Assembly (NCBI GenBank): GCA_017381835.1
Contig: JAFOBK010000060.1
Location: 1-32,484 of the forward strand
Reading direction: 5' to 3'
DNA: 32,484 bases
DNA from: Oscillospiraceae bacterium
GTDB taxonomy: Bacteria > Bacillota_A > Clostridia > Oscillospirales > Oscillospiraceae
Part shown: one piece after another, positions 24,510 through 32,484 of the stretch
Layout: the number at the start of each line of letters is the position of its first letter
Position numbering within the stretch: the first letter of the stretch is position 1
Translations under genes and position numbers: made by a program
The notes under the pieces: generated by a model
Database searches by the model: none
What the model saw: the letters and a program-made list of their open reading frames with translations, nothing else
Told to the model about the DNA's origin: nothing

Positions 24510-24594
24510 TTTTAAAAATTTTCACTTTGTGTGTAACCTTTCCCTTGCAGAATCCCTTATATAGGGTGAAGGGGAAACAAACTTGGAGGCAAAC

Positions 24595-25791
24595 ATGCCC
24601 TTTTTTACCCGTAAGAATAAGAAACCCCTGGGAATCTATATCCACATTCCCTTCTGCCGAAGCAAATGTGTGTACTGTGATTTCTACTCTCTGGCCAATC
24701 GGGACAGCAAACTGATGGAGCATTACCGCAGAGCCATCTGTGAACACATTCGGGAGGCCGGTGAGCAGGCTCCCGACTATCTGGTGGACACGATCTATTT
24801 TGGCGGCGGCACCCCCAGCTTCTTCGGCCCCGACGGTATGACGGCAATTCTTACCGCCATCCGCAAGAGCTTTGATGTATCTCCCGCTGCGGAGATCACC
24901 TTTGAAGCCAATCCCGACTCTGTTGACAAGCGTCTGCTGCGGAAACTGCGCAATGAGGGCTTTAACCGTGTCAGCCTGGGCATCCAGTGTGACGATAACG
25001 AGATCCTGGAGAAAATCGGCAGACCTCACACTTATCAGCAGGCGGTGGAAGCCTATAAGCTGATTCGCCGGAAGGGATTCCGAAATGTGTCTGTGGATCT
25101 GATGTACGGTCTGCCCGGACAGAGCCTGGAAGCCTGGCTGGAGACCCTGAAAAATGTGCTGAAGCTGAAGCCGGAGCATATCAGCTGCTACGGCCTGAAA
25201 GTGGAGGAAGGCACGCCCCTTTATGATGTGCAGGAATTTGCGAATCTTGCCGACGATGACACCCAGGCAGATATGTATTTGTCTGCCATTGAGATCCTGC
25301 GCAAGCGGGGTTACCGCCAGTATGAGATCTCCAATTTCTGCCGCAAGGGTCATGTATCCCGGCATAATCTAAAGTACTGGAGCGGCGAGGAATACCTGGG
25401 TTTTGGTCCGGATGCTGCATCCGACTTCGGCGGCCGCCGTTTTACCGCGGTGCGGGATATTCACGCTTACATTGAAGGCATTATGACCGACGGTGTGGTG
25501 CTGCGGGAAATGCAGGAAGTGCCGCCCAGAGATCGGGCCGGCGAGTATCTGATGATGCGTCTGCGGACTTCTATGGGTATCATCCCCGAGGACTATGAGC
25601 GGCAGTACCTGCTGCCCTTTGCTCCCCTGGAAGTGGCCCTGGAGAATTTCCGGAACCGTGGTCTGGCAGTGAAGACCTTTGACGGTCGTTGGCATCTGAC
25701 ACCGGAAGGATTTCTGCTCAGCAATTCCATTATTTCCGATTTGCTGATCATCCAGGAAGGCTGCGAGTCTATCACAAAACGAAGAAAATAA
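24595..25791 (+). CDS. hemW: Radical SAM haem chaperone HemW (formerly HemN-like)
   Basis: A 398-residue radical SAM protein. The [4Fe-4S] motif is Cys21-x3-Cys25-x2-Cys28 (IPFCRSKCVYC), with GGGTPS at 70-75 as the SAM-binding element. The HNxxYW motif (SRHNLKYWSGEEYLGFGP) is characteristic of HemW, which binds haem and delivers it to haem proteins, as opposed to coproporphyrinogen dehydrogenase HemN. The ATG at 24595 is chosen because GGAGG stands 5 bases upstream; the longer frame starts with a TTG inside that region. It follows lepA by 85 bases that hold a nested hairpin. Confidence 0.92.
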   Translation: MPFFTRKNKKPLGIYIHIPFCRSKCVYCDFYSLANRDSKLMEHYRRAICEHIREAGEQAPDYLVDTIYFGGGTPSFFGPDGMTAILTAIRKSFDVSPAAEITFEANPDSVDKRLLRKLRNEGFNRVSLGIQCDDNEILEKIGRPHTYQQAVEAYKLIRRKGFRNVSVDLMYGLPGQSLEAWLETLKNVLKLKPEHISCYGLKVEEGTPLYDVQEFANLADDDTQADMYLSAIEILRKRGYRQYEISNFCRKGHVSRHNLKYWSGEEYLGFGPDAASDFGGRRFTAVRDIHAYIEGIMTDGVVLREMQEVPPRDRAGEYLMMRLRTSMGIIPEDYERQYLLPFAPLEVALENFRNRGLAVKTFDGRWHLTPEGFLLSNSIISDLLIIQEGCESITKRRK

Positions 25792-25815
25792 GGATGTTTT
25801 AAGGAGGAACACCGC

Positions 25816-26742
25816 ATGAAACGTTTATTTACCATTTCTCTTGTGCTGCTGATGCTGCTTGGTCTGCTGGCAGGCTGCGGTGCAAAATCTTATGAATCCG
25901 CTGCTCCTGAAGCGGCACCGGAAGCAGCTCCCGAAGCCCCTATGGCGGAAGAAGTGATCTTCGATGAATCCGCAACCTCTACCGATAAAGGCGGCTCCGC
26001 AATGCCGGAAAATCAGAAGCTGATCCGCACTGTCTATATGGATGCGGAAACCAAGTCCATGATGGATCTTCTGAACTGGATGGACGGCCGTGTGGCGGAA
26101 CTAGGCGGCTATTATGAGCAGAAGTCTGTCTACCGCAGAGGCAGCCGGGATGACGGCAGCTACTACCACTCCGGCGACTTCATGATCCGTATCCCTGCGG
26201 AGAATCTGGACCGGTTTGTGTCCATGGTCGGCGAGGAAGCCAATGTGACCTCCACCTCCGAGTCCACAGAAAATGTGACCCTGACTTATGTGTCCACCCA
26301 GAGCCGGGTGGAGGCCCTGGAAACCGAACAGAAGCGGCTGCTGGAACTCTTAGAAAATGCCCAAACCATGGAAGATCTGCTGACCATCGAAGCACGGCTT
26401 ACCGATGTGCGCTGGGAGCTGGAAAACTACGCTTCTCAGCTGCGGGTACTGGATAACCAGGTCAATTACAGCACCATCCATCTGAATGTTTGGGAAGTGG
26501 ATGAACCCACTGTGATCGCTGAGCGCACCGTTTGGCAGAAGATCGGCGATGGCTTCACTAAGAATACAAGCAAGATGTGGAATGGCCTTGTGAATTTCTT
26601 CATTTGGCTGATCACCGTGATTCCTTATCTGATTCCTCTGGCTCTGATTGCCGGTGCGGTTGTACTGGCCGTAAGACTGCTGAAGAAGGTAAAGATCCGC
26701 AAGAAGGCAAAGAAAGAGAAGCCGACAGAAACAGAAAACTGA
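25816..26742 (+). CDS. DUF4349 lipoprotein
   Basis: A 308-residue membrane-attached protein. The lipoprotein signal ends at LLAGC with Cys21. An APEA x3 linker (30-41) follows. The DUF4349 domain covers about 60-240, with a helical hairpin in its middle (SRVEALETEQKRLLELLENAQTMEDLLTIEARLTDVRWELE) that probably forms an antiparallel coiled coil. A transmembrane helix (LITVIPYLIPLALIAGAVVLAV) lies at about 266-287, before a very basic tail (KKVKIRKKAKKEK). Function of DUF4349 is unknown; an envelope or secretion accessory role is only a guess. AAGGAGG precedes the start 24 bases after hemW, so it is likely transcribed with it. Confidence 0.85.
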   Translation: MKRLFTISLVLLMLLGLLAGCGAKSYESAAPEAAPEAAPEAPMAEEVIFDESATSTDKGGSAMPENQKLIRTVYMDAETKSMMDLLNWMDGRVAELGGYYEQKSVYRRGSRDDGSYYHSGDFMIRIPAENLDRFVSMVGEEANVTSTSESTENVTLTYVSTQSRVEALETEQKRLLELLENAQTMEDLLTIEARLTDVRWELENYASQLRVLDNQVNYSTIHLNVWEVDEPTVIAERTVWQKIGDGFTKNTSKMWNGLVNFFIWLITVIPYLIPLALIAGAVVLAVRLLKKVKIRKKAKKEKPTETEN

Positions 26743-26747
26743 AAAAC

Positions 26748-26783
26748 AAACGCGCCAAGGCAAATAAGCCTTGGCGCGTTTTG
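26748..26783. terminator. Shared bidirectional terminator
   Basis: A perfect 14-bp stem (26748-26761 with 26768-26781, loop AAATAA) between the convergent DUF4349 and metal-sensor genes. The better T tract is on the minus side (GTTTGTTTTTC). Confidence 0.85.
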
Positions 26784-26792
26784 CATTGCTTC

Positions 26793-27119
26793 TTATTTCA
26801 TAAATTTGTCGATAGCCAAACACAGATCGTCGATGGCATCTTCATCTCCGGCTACCACAGCATCCACCATACAGTGGCGCATATGGTCTTTCAGAATGAC
26901 TTTACCGGTATTGTCCAGGGCAGAGCGAACAGCTGCCAGCTGCACCAGCACTTCAGAGCAGTCATAGCCCTCTTCTACCATCCGCTTGACTTTTTCCAGG
27001 TGACCGATAGCTCTTGCCAGACGGTTGACAACTGCCTTCTGATTTTCATGGATGTGGCCATGGGTGTGCATATAGCTATGTTCGTCATCAATGATGTGGG
27101 TATGGATATGTTCGCCCAT
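26793..27119 (-). CDS. CsoR/RcnR/InrS-family metal-sensing repressor
   Basis: A 108-residue all-helical DUF156 repressor. The ligand positions of the family fall on Cys54, His79 and Cys83, with the characteristic spacings of 25 and 4. The residue 32 places before the cysteine is His22. This His-Cys-His-Cys set is the one described for the nickel sensor InrS, whereas copper CsoR uses only Cys-His-Cys. The N-terminal 24 residues are histidine-rich (eight histidines, ending HTHGHIH), so this tail could also bind metal non-specifically. Such repressors leave DNA on binding metal. No metal exporter lies beside it, so its targets are elsewhere unless it controls only itself and trmB. Nickel, cobalt or copper cannot be settled by sequence alone. 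Confidence 0.88.
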   Translation of the reverse strand: MGEHIHTHIIDDEHSYMHTHGHIHENQKAVVNRLARAIGHLEKVKRMVEEGYDCSEVLVQLAAVRSALDNTGKVILKDHMRHCMVDAVVAGDEDAIDDLCLAIDKFMK

Positions 27120-27146
27120 GCTATCACTTCCTTAACTGTTTTTCTT

Positions 27147-27175
27147 ATCATACTCTATTTTGCTAAATTCCGCAA
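27147..27175 (-). promoter_or_regulatory. Promoter of the metal-sensor gene
   Basis: On the minus strand TTGCGG (27175-27170), 17 bases, TATGAT (27152-27147), with AAGGAAGTG as ribosome site. Confidence 0.6.
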
Positions 27176-27176
27176 G

Positions 27177-27188
27177 CCCCGGGAGGGG
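27177..27188. promoter_or_regulatory. Candidate CsoR-family operator (CCCC-N4-GGGG)
   Basis: CCCCGGGAGGGG lies directly upstream of the sensor promoter's -35 box in an otherwise AT-rich region. CsoR/RcnR proteins bind GC tracts in inverted-repeat sites flanked by AT, so this could be its operator. Prediction from pattern only. Confidence 0.35.
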
Positions 27189-27218
27189 ATAAAATTCTTA
27201 AGAAAACAGTTCAAAAAA

Positions 27219-27247
27219 TTGACGAAAGGGAACATTTCTGCTATAAT
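27219..27247 (+). promoter_or_regulatory. Promoter of trmB-mnmG
   Basis: TTGACG (27219-27224), a 17-base spacer and a perfect TATAAT (27242-27247), 46 bases before trmB. Confidence 0.75.
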
Positions 27248-27292
27248 ATATCAGCTAATTGAGAATATCGCTTCCGTTGGAGGATTTTTACT

Positions 27293-27976
27293 ATGAGAAT
27301 GAGAAGAATGAAGAACCTGCAGCCCCGTATGGAGGCTTGCGGCGATTACCGGATCGCAGAGCCTGCTGCTTATAAGGGTAAGTGGAGAAGCCTGATGCCC
27401 GAATGCTCCGCACTGTGGGTGGAAGTAGGCTGCGGCAAGGGTAAGTTTACCGCCGAGACTGCCCAGGCCAATCCCGATGTGCTGCTGATCGCTGTGGAGC
27501 GCTGCCGGGAGGCTATGGTAGTTGCTATGGAAAAGGCACAGGGCATGGGTCTTAAGAATGTATTTTTCATTGATATGGATGTTGCCAATATTGAAGACAT
27601 CTTTGACCGCGGTGAGATGGATCGTCTGTTTATCAACTTCCCCGATCCCTGGCCCCGCAAGAAGAATGCCAAGCGCCGTCTGACCCACAGAGGCTTCCTG
27701 GATAAGTACTGCCGTACTGTCCGCGAGGGCGGCGAGATCCACTTCAAGACCGACAATGCACCCCTTTTCGAGTTCTCCGTGGAGGAGTTTGCCGCCTGCG
27801 GTCTGCAGGTGAACAATCTGACCCGGGATCTGCACGCAAACGGCATTGTGGGCATTATGACCGGCTATGAGGAGAAGTTCCACGCACTTGGCACTCCCAT
27901 CAACCGCTGCGAAGTGGTATGCAAGCCCTTCGTTCTTCCTAAGGAAGAGAAGAAGACAGAGGAGACCGAAGAATGA
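27293..27976 (+). CDS. trmB: tRNA (guanine-N7-)-methyltransferase
   Basis: A 227-residue SAM-dependent methyltransferase that forms 7-methylguanosine at position 46 of many tRNAs. The SAM-binding motif [10 protein letters not shown] (43-52) and the TrmB signature [14 protein letters not shown] (116-129) are both clear. The C-terminal part contains the conserved [12 protein letters not shown] segment, while the last residues ([11 protein letters not shown]) are a charged tail. TTGGAGGATTTTTACT precedes the ATG. The stop overlaps the mnmG start by 4 bases (ATGA), so the two tRNA-modification genes are translationally coupled. Confidence 0.95.
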   Translation: MRMRRMKNLQPRMEACGDYRIAEPAAYKGKWRSLMPECSALWVEVGCGKGKFTAETAQANPDVLLIAVERCREAMVVAMEKAQGMGLKNVFFIDMDVANIEDIFDRGEMDRLFINFPDPWPRKKNAKRRLTHRGFLDKYCRTVREGGEIHFKTDNAPLFEFSVEEFAACGLQVNNLTRDLHANGIVGIMTGYEEKFHALGTPINRCEVVCKPFVLPKEEKKTEETEE

Positions 27977-29844
27977 CCACTTATTTTGCAGGAAGCTGCG
28001 AAGTGGCGGTAATCGGTGCCGGTCATGCGGGTATCGAAGCGGCCCTGGCCTGCGCCCGCTTAGGTCATAAGACCATCCTCTTCACCATCAATCTGGATGC
28101 GGTGGGCAATATGCCCTGCAATCCTGCCATCGGCGGCACCGGCAAGGGCCACCTGGTGCGGGAACTGGATGCCCTGGGCGGCCAGATGGGTGTGGCAGCG
28201 GATGCGGCCTGCATCCAGTACCGGATGCTCAACAAGGGCAAAGGCCCTGCCGTCCATTCTCTGCGAGCGCAGGGTGACCGCCGTAAGTACCAGCAGTACA
28301 TGAAGCACGTGCTGGAGCTGCAGGAAAACCTGGAACTGAAGCAGGCGCAGATTGTGGAAGTGTATGTGGAAGATGGTGCGGTTACCGGTGTGCGTACCCA
28401 GCTGGGTGCCCGTTATGATGCCAAAGCAGTCATCATTGCCAGCGGCACTTATTTGGACAGCACCGTCATCACCGGTGAGTCCGTCCAGTCCGCAGGCCCC
28501 GACGGCATGCATGCCTCTATCGGCTTGGCCGATAATCTTCGGCAGCTGGGTTTGCCTCTGCGCCGGTTCAAGACCGGTACACCTCCCCGTGTTAATCGCC
28601 GCAGTATCGATTTTTCTCAGATGGAGCTGCAGCCCGGTGATGAGAATCCCGAACCCTTTTCCTTCCGTACCGAGCATGCCCTCTATAATCAGGCAGTTTG
28701 CTATCTGATTTATACCAACGAAAAAACCCACGAGATCATCAAGGCGAATCTGCACCGCAGTCCCATGTATGACGGTACCATCTCCGGTGTTGGCCCCCGT
28801 TACTGCCCCAGTATCGAAACCAAAATCGTCCGGTTTGCGGAGAAAAACCGCCATCAGCTGTTCATTGAGCCTTGTGGCCTGGACACCGAAGAGATGTATA
28901 TCCAGGGATTTTCCTCTTCCCTTCCCGAGGATGTGCAGATCGAAATGCTTCACACCATCCCCGGCCTGGAGAAGGCAGAGATGATGCGCCCTGCCTATGC
29001 CATCGAGTATGAGTGTGTAGACCCCACCAGCCTGCTGCCCACTTTGGAGTACAAGAAGATTTCCGGCCTTTACGGCGCCGGTCAGTTCAACGGCTCTTCC
29101 GGTTATGAAGAAGCGGCTGTCCAGGGTCTGGTTGCCGGTATCAATGCGGCGCTGAAGCTGGAGGGCAGAGATCCTCTGATTCTCACCCGTGATACCAGCT
29201 ATATCGGCACCCTGATCGATGACCTGGTGACTAAGGGTACGGAAGAGCCCTACCGGATCATGACCAGCCGTTCCGAGTATCGTCTGCTTCACCACCAGGA
29301 CAATGCGGATCAGCGGTTGGCTCATATCGGCGCTGCCGTAGGTCTGGTGCCCCAGGAGCGGCTGAAGCAGGTAGAAGAGAAATACCGGCAGGTTGCCAAG
29401 GAGATTGCTCGTCTGGAGGGTAAGGGTGTCCCCGGAACGCCGGAACTGAACGAGATGCTGGCAATGCGGGAATCCACTCCCGTGGAGAATTCCGCCCGCC
29501 TTGCAGACCTTCTCCGCCGTCCCCAGGTGACTTACGAAGACATCGCGCCCTTCGATGTGACCCGCCCAGAACTGCCCGCTGCGGTGACCCAGGAGGTGGA
29601 GATCCAGGTAAAGTATGCCGGCTATCTTGCCCGCCAGGAAAAGCAGGTGGCAGAATTCAAAAAGGAAGAATCCCGTCTGCTTCCTAAGGATTTGGACTAC
29701 AATGCAATTGCCGGTCTGCGTTTGGAAGCCAGAGAAAAACTGGCGGAGATCCGCCCCATGTCCATCGGCCAGGCAGGCCGTGTGTCCGGTGTCAGCCCTG
29801 CGGATATTGCTGTGCTGCTGATTTGGTTGGAACAAAATAAATAA
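27973..29844 (+). CDS. mnmG: tRNA uridine-5-carboxymethylaminomethyl(34) synthesis enzyme
   Basis: A 623-residue FAD-dependent enzyme that works with MnmE to install (carboxymethyl)aminomethyl groups on the wobble uridine of tRNAs. The FAD dinucleotide motif GAGHAG lies at 15-20. The conserved [23 protein letters not shown] block (48-70, with Cys49) and the [26 protein letters not shown] segment later in the protein are family signatures, as is the C-terminal tRNA-binding helical domain ending near [14 protein letters not shown]. Length fits the family. mnmE and rsmG, common neighbours, are not in the window. Coupled to trmB upstream. Confidence 0.96.
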   Translation: MTTYFAGSCEVAVIGAGHAGIEAALACARLGHKTILFTINLDAVGNMPCNPAIGGTGKGHLVRELDALGGQMGVAADAACIQYRMLNKGKGPAVHSLRAQGDRRKYQQYMKHVLELQENLELKQAQIVEVYVEDGAVTGVRTQLGARYDAKAVIIASGTYLDSTVITGESVQSAGPDGMHASIGLADNLRQLGLPLRRFKTGTPPRVNRRSIDFSQMELQPGDENPEPFSFRTEHALYNQAVCYLIYTNEKTHEIIKANLHRSPMYDGTISGVGPRYCPSIETKIVRFAEKNRHQLFIEPCGLDTEEMYIQGFSSSLPEDVQIEMLHTIPGLEKAEMMRPAYAIEYECVDPTSLLPTLEYKKISGLYGAGQFNGSSGYEEAAVQGLVAGINAALKLEGRDPLILTRDTSYIGTLIDDLVTKGTEEPYRIMTSRSEYRLLHHQDNADQRLAHIGAAVGLVPQERLKQVEEKYRQVAKEIARLEGKGVPGTPELNEMLAMRESTPVENSARLADLLRRPQVTYEDIAPFDVTRPELPAAVTQEVEIQVKYAGYLARQEKQVAEFKKEESRLLPKDLDYNAIAGLRLEAREKLAEIRPMSIGQAGRVSGVSPADIAVLLIWLEQNK

Positions 29845-29851
29845 CACCTTT

Positions 29852-29889
29852 TCACCTCTGATCCGTATAATGATCAGAGGTGATTTTTT
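29852..29889 (+). terminator. Terminator of mnmG that contains the next gene's ribosome site
   Basis: TCACCTCTGATC (29852-29863) pairs perfectly with 29872-29883, followed by TTTTTT (29884-29889). The right arm contains AGAGGTG, the only Shine-Dalgarno for the peptidase gene starting at 29890. Read-through transcripts would therefore have this site folded away. Confidence 0.75.
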
Positions 29890-30819
29890 ATGCCCATTGT
29901 GAATACGCAAGTACCCATCACATCGAAGCTGACAGAGCAGTATCTGCAGCAGATCGCGGAAAAGTACCCCTTCGCCAGGCTGGAAAAAGTGGGAACCACA
30001 GATTATCAAAGACCTCTTTGGATGCTTACCATCGGCACGGGAAAGCGCCATGTACTGTTCACAGCAGCCCACCATGCCAATGAATGGATCACAGCGCTGG
30101 TGCTGCTGAAATATGCGGAGGATTTGGCGGAAGCGATTGGGAGCAACGGGATTCTCTTCGGCCAGCGGGCAAAGGAAATGGCGGAGGCGGTGATGATTCA
30201 CATTGTTCCCCTGGTCAATCCGGATGGGGTGGACCTGGTGACCGGCGCTATCGGACCGGATGAGACGCAATATGCCGCGGCAAAAAGCTTTTCCGAAAAC
30301 TATCCGGACATTCCGTTTCCGGAAGGGTGGAAAGCCAATCTCTTGGGGGTGGATTTGAATCTTAATTATCCGGCAGGATGGCTGATGGCCCGTGAGATCA
30401 AATTCTCCCAGGGGTACACCAGACCCGGCCCTCGGGATTATGTGGGCCGTGCGCCCCTGGATCAGATGGAAACCAGGGCGCTGGCAGAATTGACGGAGGA
30501 ATTGGAGCCGGATTTGGTGCTGGCCTATCACAGCCAGGGGAAAGAGATCTATTGGAAGTTTAAGGATTATGCTGTGCCCGGAGCGGAGGAGCTGGGGCAG
30601 GTAATGGCAAAAGTCAGTGGATATAAGCTGGCAGAGGTGCCTTATGAATCTGCGTTTGCCGGATATAAAGATTGGTTTATACAAAATTATCGCCGTCCCG
30701 GCTATACGGTAGAGGTGGGAATCGGCACAAATCCTTTGCCGCTTTCCCAATTTTCGGAGATTTATCGTGATAATGTGCCGCTTTTAAATATTACAGCATT
30801 GGGAATAAAAAACAGTTGA
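29890..30819 (+). CDS. M14-family zinc carboxypeptidase (muropeptide peptidase-like)
   Basis: A 309-residue metallopeptidase of the M14 family. Zinc ligands are His62 and Glu65 (HHANEW) and His214 (AYHSQG); the catalytic glutamate is Glu275 (YTVEVGIG). The NPDGVDLV and DLNLNYPAGW segments are typical of the gamma-D-glutamyl-diaminopimelate peptidase branch (ENP1-like), which cleaves cell-wall peptides. There is no signal peptide or LysM domain, so it probably works in the cytoplasm on recycled muropeptides. The ribosome site is embedded in the preceding terminator stem, which should limit translation. Substrate assignment within M14 is tentative. Confidence 0.82.
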   Translation: MPIVNTQVPITSKLTEQYLQQIAEKYPFARLEKVGTTDYQRPLWMLTIGTGKRHVLFTAAHHANEWITALVLLKYAEDLAEAIGSNGILFGQRAKEMAEAVMIHIVPLVNPDGVDLVTGAIGPDETQYAAAKSFSENYPDIPFPEGWKANLLGVDLNLNYPAGWLMAREIKFSQGYTRPGPRDYVGRAPLDQMETRALAELTEELEPDLVLAYHSQGKEIYWKFKDYAVPGAEELGQVMAKVSGYKLAEVPYESAFAGYKDWFIQNYRRPGYTVEVGIGTNPLPLSQFSEIYRDNVPLLNITALGIKNS

Positions 30820-30844
30820 CAGCATAAACAAATTACTATATTAT
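30816..30844 (+). promoter_or_regulatory. Promoter of the pseudouridine operon
   Basis: A perfect TTGACA (30816-30821) overlaps the stop codon of the peptidase gene, with a 17-base spacer and TATTAT (30839-30844). Confidence 0.65.
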
Positions 30845-30879
30845 AAACATAAGTTAAGAAAAAGGAAGGGGTATAGGAG

Positions 30880-31959
30880 ATGACACAAAGAGAACGCCAA
30901 ATCCTGGCGCTGATCGCGGCAAATCCTATGATTTCTCAGCAGGAATTGGCAGACACTCTGAATATCACCCGCTCTTCTGTGGCGGTACACATTTCCAATC
31001 TGCTGAAGAAAGGCTATATCGCAGGTAAGGGTTATGTACTGCGCACAGGCAGTTATGCAGTCGTGGTTGGCGGTGTGAACGTGGATATCGGCGGCCGCTC
31101 CCACCGCAAGCTGGTAGCAGCGGATTCCAATCCCGGAAAAGTTTCCATCAGCCTGGGCGGCGTCGGACGGAATATTGCCCACAATATGACTTTGTTGGGT
31201 GTGGATGTGAAGATGCTGACCGCTATGGGCGAGGATGTATACGGCAATCGGATCGCCGCATCCTGCACAGAGCTGGGCATTGATGCCAGCCGTGCTCTGC
31301 GGGTTGCTGAGTGTGCAACCTCTACTTATTTATATATCGCCGATGAATCCGGTGAGATGGCGCTGGCTCTGTCCGATATGGAGATTTGTGACAGAATCAC
31401 CCCCACTTATCTAGCAGGCAACCAGCAAATGCTGAGCAATGCCCGGGTGATTGTGGCCGATACCAATATCCCTGCGGAGACCCTGGTATATTTGGCAGAG
31501 AACAGCACGGCACCGATTTTCTGTGATCCCGTATCTACCATCAAAGCGGAAAAACTGCTGCCGATCCTGGACAGAATCCATACCCTGAAACCCAATCGTC
31601 TGGAAGCGGAACTGCTGTCCGGAGTAAAAATTCTGGAAAAGCAGGATGCGGAAAAGGCGGCAAATGTACTGCTGGAAAAAGGTGTGCAGAGAGTCTTCCT
31701 TTCCATGGGTGCGGAGGGCGTTTATGCCGCAACAGCTCAGGAGCAGATGTGGCTTGACAATCTTTCCGGCCAGATGGTGAATACTACCGGCTGCGGTGAT
31801 GCCTTTATGGCAGCCCTGGTTTGGGCCTATATGCAGGATCTGGATCTGAGAGAAACCGCCCTGGCCGGTCTTGCTGCCGCATCCATTGCGATGGAATCTG
31901 CAGAAACCATTAACCCCGCCATGAGCGCAACGGCGCTGAAGCTGCGGATGAGTGAATAA
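30880..31959 (+). CDS. psuK: HTH-fused PfkB-family pseudouridine kinase
   Basis: A 359-residue protein. Residues about 1-55 are a winged helix-turn-helix (QQELADTLNITRSSVAVHISNLLKKGYI), the rest a PfkB sugar/nucleoside kinase with a GGVGRNIAHNM substrate-binding segment (93-103) and the catalytic anion-hole motif TTGCGDAF, catalytic Asp307. With psuG 28 bases behind, it most likely phosphorylates pseudouridine to pseudouridine 5'-phosphate. The motif usually reads TGAGD; here TGCGD. The DNA-binding domain suggests it may also regulate its own operon in response to the nucleoside. AGGAG precedes the ATG, and a TTGACA-17-TATTAT promoter lies upstream. Another PfkB nucleoside substrate is possible but less likely given psuG. 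Confidence 0.87.
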   Translation: MTQRERQILALIAANPMISQQELADTLNITRSSVAVHISNLLKKGYIAGKGYVLRTGSYAVVVGGVNVDIGGRSHRKLVAADSNPGKVSISLGGVGRNIAHNMTLLGVDVKMLTAMGEDVYGNRIAASCTELGIDASRALRVAECATSTYLYIADESGEMALALSDMEICDRITPTYLAGNQQMLSNARVIVADTNIPAETLVYLAENSTAPIFCDPVSTIKAEKLLPILDRIHTLKPNRLEAELLSGVKILEKQDAEKAANVLLEKGVQRVFLSMGAEGVYAATAQEQMWLDNLSGQMVNTTGCGDAFMAALVWAYMQDLDLRETALAGLAAASIAMESAETINPAMSATALKLRMSE

Positions 31960-31987
31960 ATAAAAACATTCTAAGGAGAACAGAATT

Positions 31988-32484
31988 ATGAATATCAATA
32001 AGTACCTGGACGTAAATCCCGAAGTTGCTGAGGCAATTGCAAACGGCAAGCCCGTTGTTGCTTTGGAATCCACCATTATTTCCCATGGCATGCCCTATCC
32101 CCAGAACGTGGAGACTGCTCTGAATGTGGAGCGCATCATCCGTGAGAATGGCGCTGTACCCGCAACCATCGCCATCATTGGCGGCCGCCTGAAGGCAGGT
32201 CTTACCGCTGACGAGATCGAGTACTTCGGTAAGAAGGGTCAGGCAATTCATAAGGCTTCCCGCCGTGACCTGGCAGTGCTGTGCGCCCGCGGCGAGGACG
32301 GCGCTACCACCGTTACCACCACCATGATCATTGCCCACATGGCAGGCATCAAGATCTTCGCAACCGGCGGTATCGGCGGTGTACACCGCGGCGCTGAGAC
32401 CACCATGGATATCTCCGCTGACCTGGAAGAGCTGGGCCAGACTCCCGTTATGGTTGTCTGCGCAGGTGCTAAGTCCATCCTGGA
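31988..32484 (+). CDS. psuG: Pseudouridine-5'-phosphate glycosidase, N-terminal part
   Basis: The frame opens at ATG 31988 after an AAGGAG site and continues past the window edge; 165 residues are visible of about 300. The segment [17 protein letters not shown] (24-40) with Glu27, and AIHKASRRD (86-94) with Lys89, match the catalytic glutamate and Schiff-base lysine of PsuG enzymes. The enzyme splits pseudouridine 5'-phosphate into uracil and ribose 5-phosphate by opening its C-C glycosidic bond. The adjacent kinase supplies the substrate. Biased, GC-rich codon use in this gene suggests good expression. Truncation is only by the window. Confidence 0.92.
   Translation, partial: MNINKYLDVNPEVAEAIANGKPVVALESTIISHGMPYPQNVETALNVERIIRENGAVPATIAIIGGRLKAGLTADEIEYFGKKGQAIHKASRRDLAVLCARGEDGATTVTTTMIIAHMAGIKIFATGGIGGVHRGAETTMDISADLEELGQTPVMVVCAGAKSIL

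Noticed and set aside
29865..29870. TATAAT in the loop of the mnmG terminator as a possible -10 box
   Set aside because: No acceptable -35 lies 16-18 bases upstream (TAACAC at 17 bases), so it is probably chance.
28060..30750. 896-codon open frame on - across mnmG and the M14 peptidase
   Set aside because: Antisense shadow of two conserved enzymes, with no recognisable domain in its translation.
1..32484. CRISPR arrays, tRNA or rRNA genes, prophage or insertion sequences
   Set aside because: No regularly spaced direct repeats, no cloverleaf or rRNA-like stretches and no transposase, integrase or phage structural genes were seen.

Overview
This looks like a chromosomal segment of an anaerobic, probably gut-dwelling member of the Clostridia (Oscillospiraceae/Eubacteriales-like). 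The reasons are AGGAGG-type ribosome binding sites, sigma-A promoters of the TTGACA-17-TATAAT type, a primary sigma factor with an acidic N-terminal region, an acetogen-style corrinoid methyltransferase cluster, ferredoxin-fused aldo/keto reductases, and Ala/Pro/Glu-linker lipoproteins. The assignment to family is inference from gene content, not from a marker search.

Layout. (1) 1-192: a long imperfect hairpin followed by a terminator, both reading on +. (2) 193-5957, minus strand: a six-gene corrinoid one-carbon operon. In transcription order it encodes a corrinoid protein, a URO-D-type methyltransferase, a divergent URO-D paralogue, a DUF2284 cysteine protein, a RACo-type [2Fe-2S] reductive activator and a third URO-D-type methyltransferase. 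(3) 6067-9147, plus strand and divergent from it: a PocR-domain AraC-family regulator and a two-lobed metallo-beta-lactamase protein three bases behind it. (4) 9233-17185: a sugar or sugar-derivative locus with an MDR dehydrogenase, a ROK repressor, an RbsB/RbsA/RbsC-like ABC importer, a D-lyxose isomerase-type cupin and a DUF4432 mutarotase-like protein. (5) 17219-18516: an unlisted 33-residue small ORF on minus and a ferredoxin-fused aldo/keto reductase on plus. (6) 18560-22444, minus: dapF, a DUF2207 membrane protein and rpoD. (7) 22701-26742, plus: lepA, hemW and a DUF4349 lipoprotein. (8) 26793-27119, minus: a CsoR/RcnR-family metal sensor. (9) 27293-30819, plus: trmB-mnmG and an M14 peptidase. 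(10) 30880-end: a pseudouridine catabolic pair, an HTH-PfkB kinase and psuG, cut by the window edge.

How it works together. In the C1 operon the corrinoid protein should carry a methyl group between the URO-D-family methyltransferases, and the RACo homologue should rescue oxidised Co(II) using reducing equivalents. The PocR regulator probably senses the substrate and activates the operon: a direct repeat with 20-base spacing overlaps the place where the operon promoter lacks a -35 box. In the sugar locus, the dehydrogenase promoter and the binding-protein leader share an identical 10-mer (TTTATAAACC), and the leader also holds a perfect 13-bp inverted repeat; both are candidate operators for the ROK regulator. 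The other regions are housekeeping.

The least explained parts are the C1 cluster (no MttB/MtaB-type first methyltransferase visible, three URO-D paralogues of which one lacks a zinc cysteine, and a two-lobed MBL partner) and the plus-strand hairpin at the left edge.
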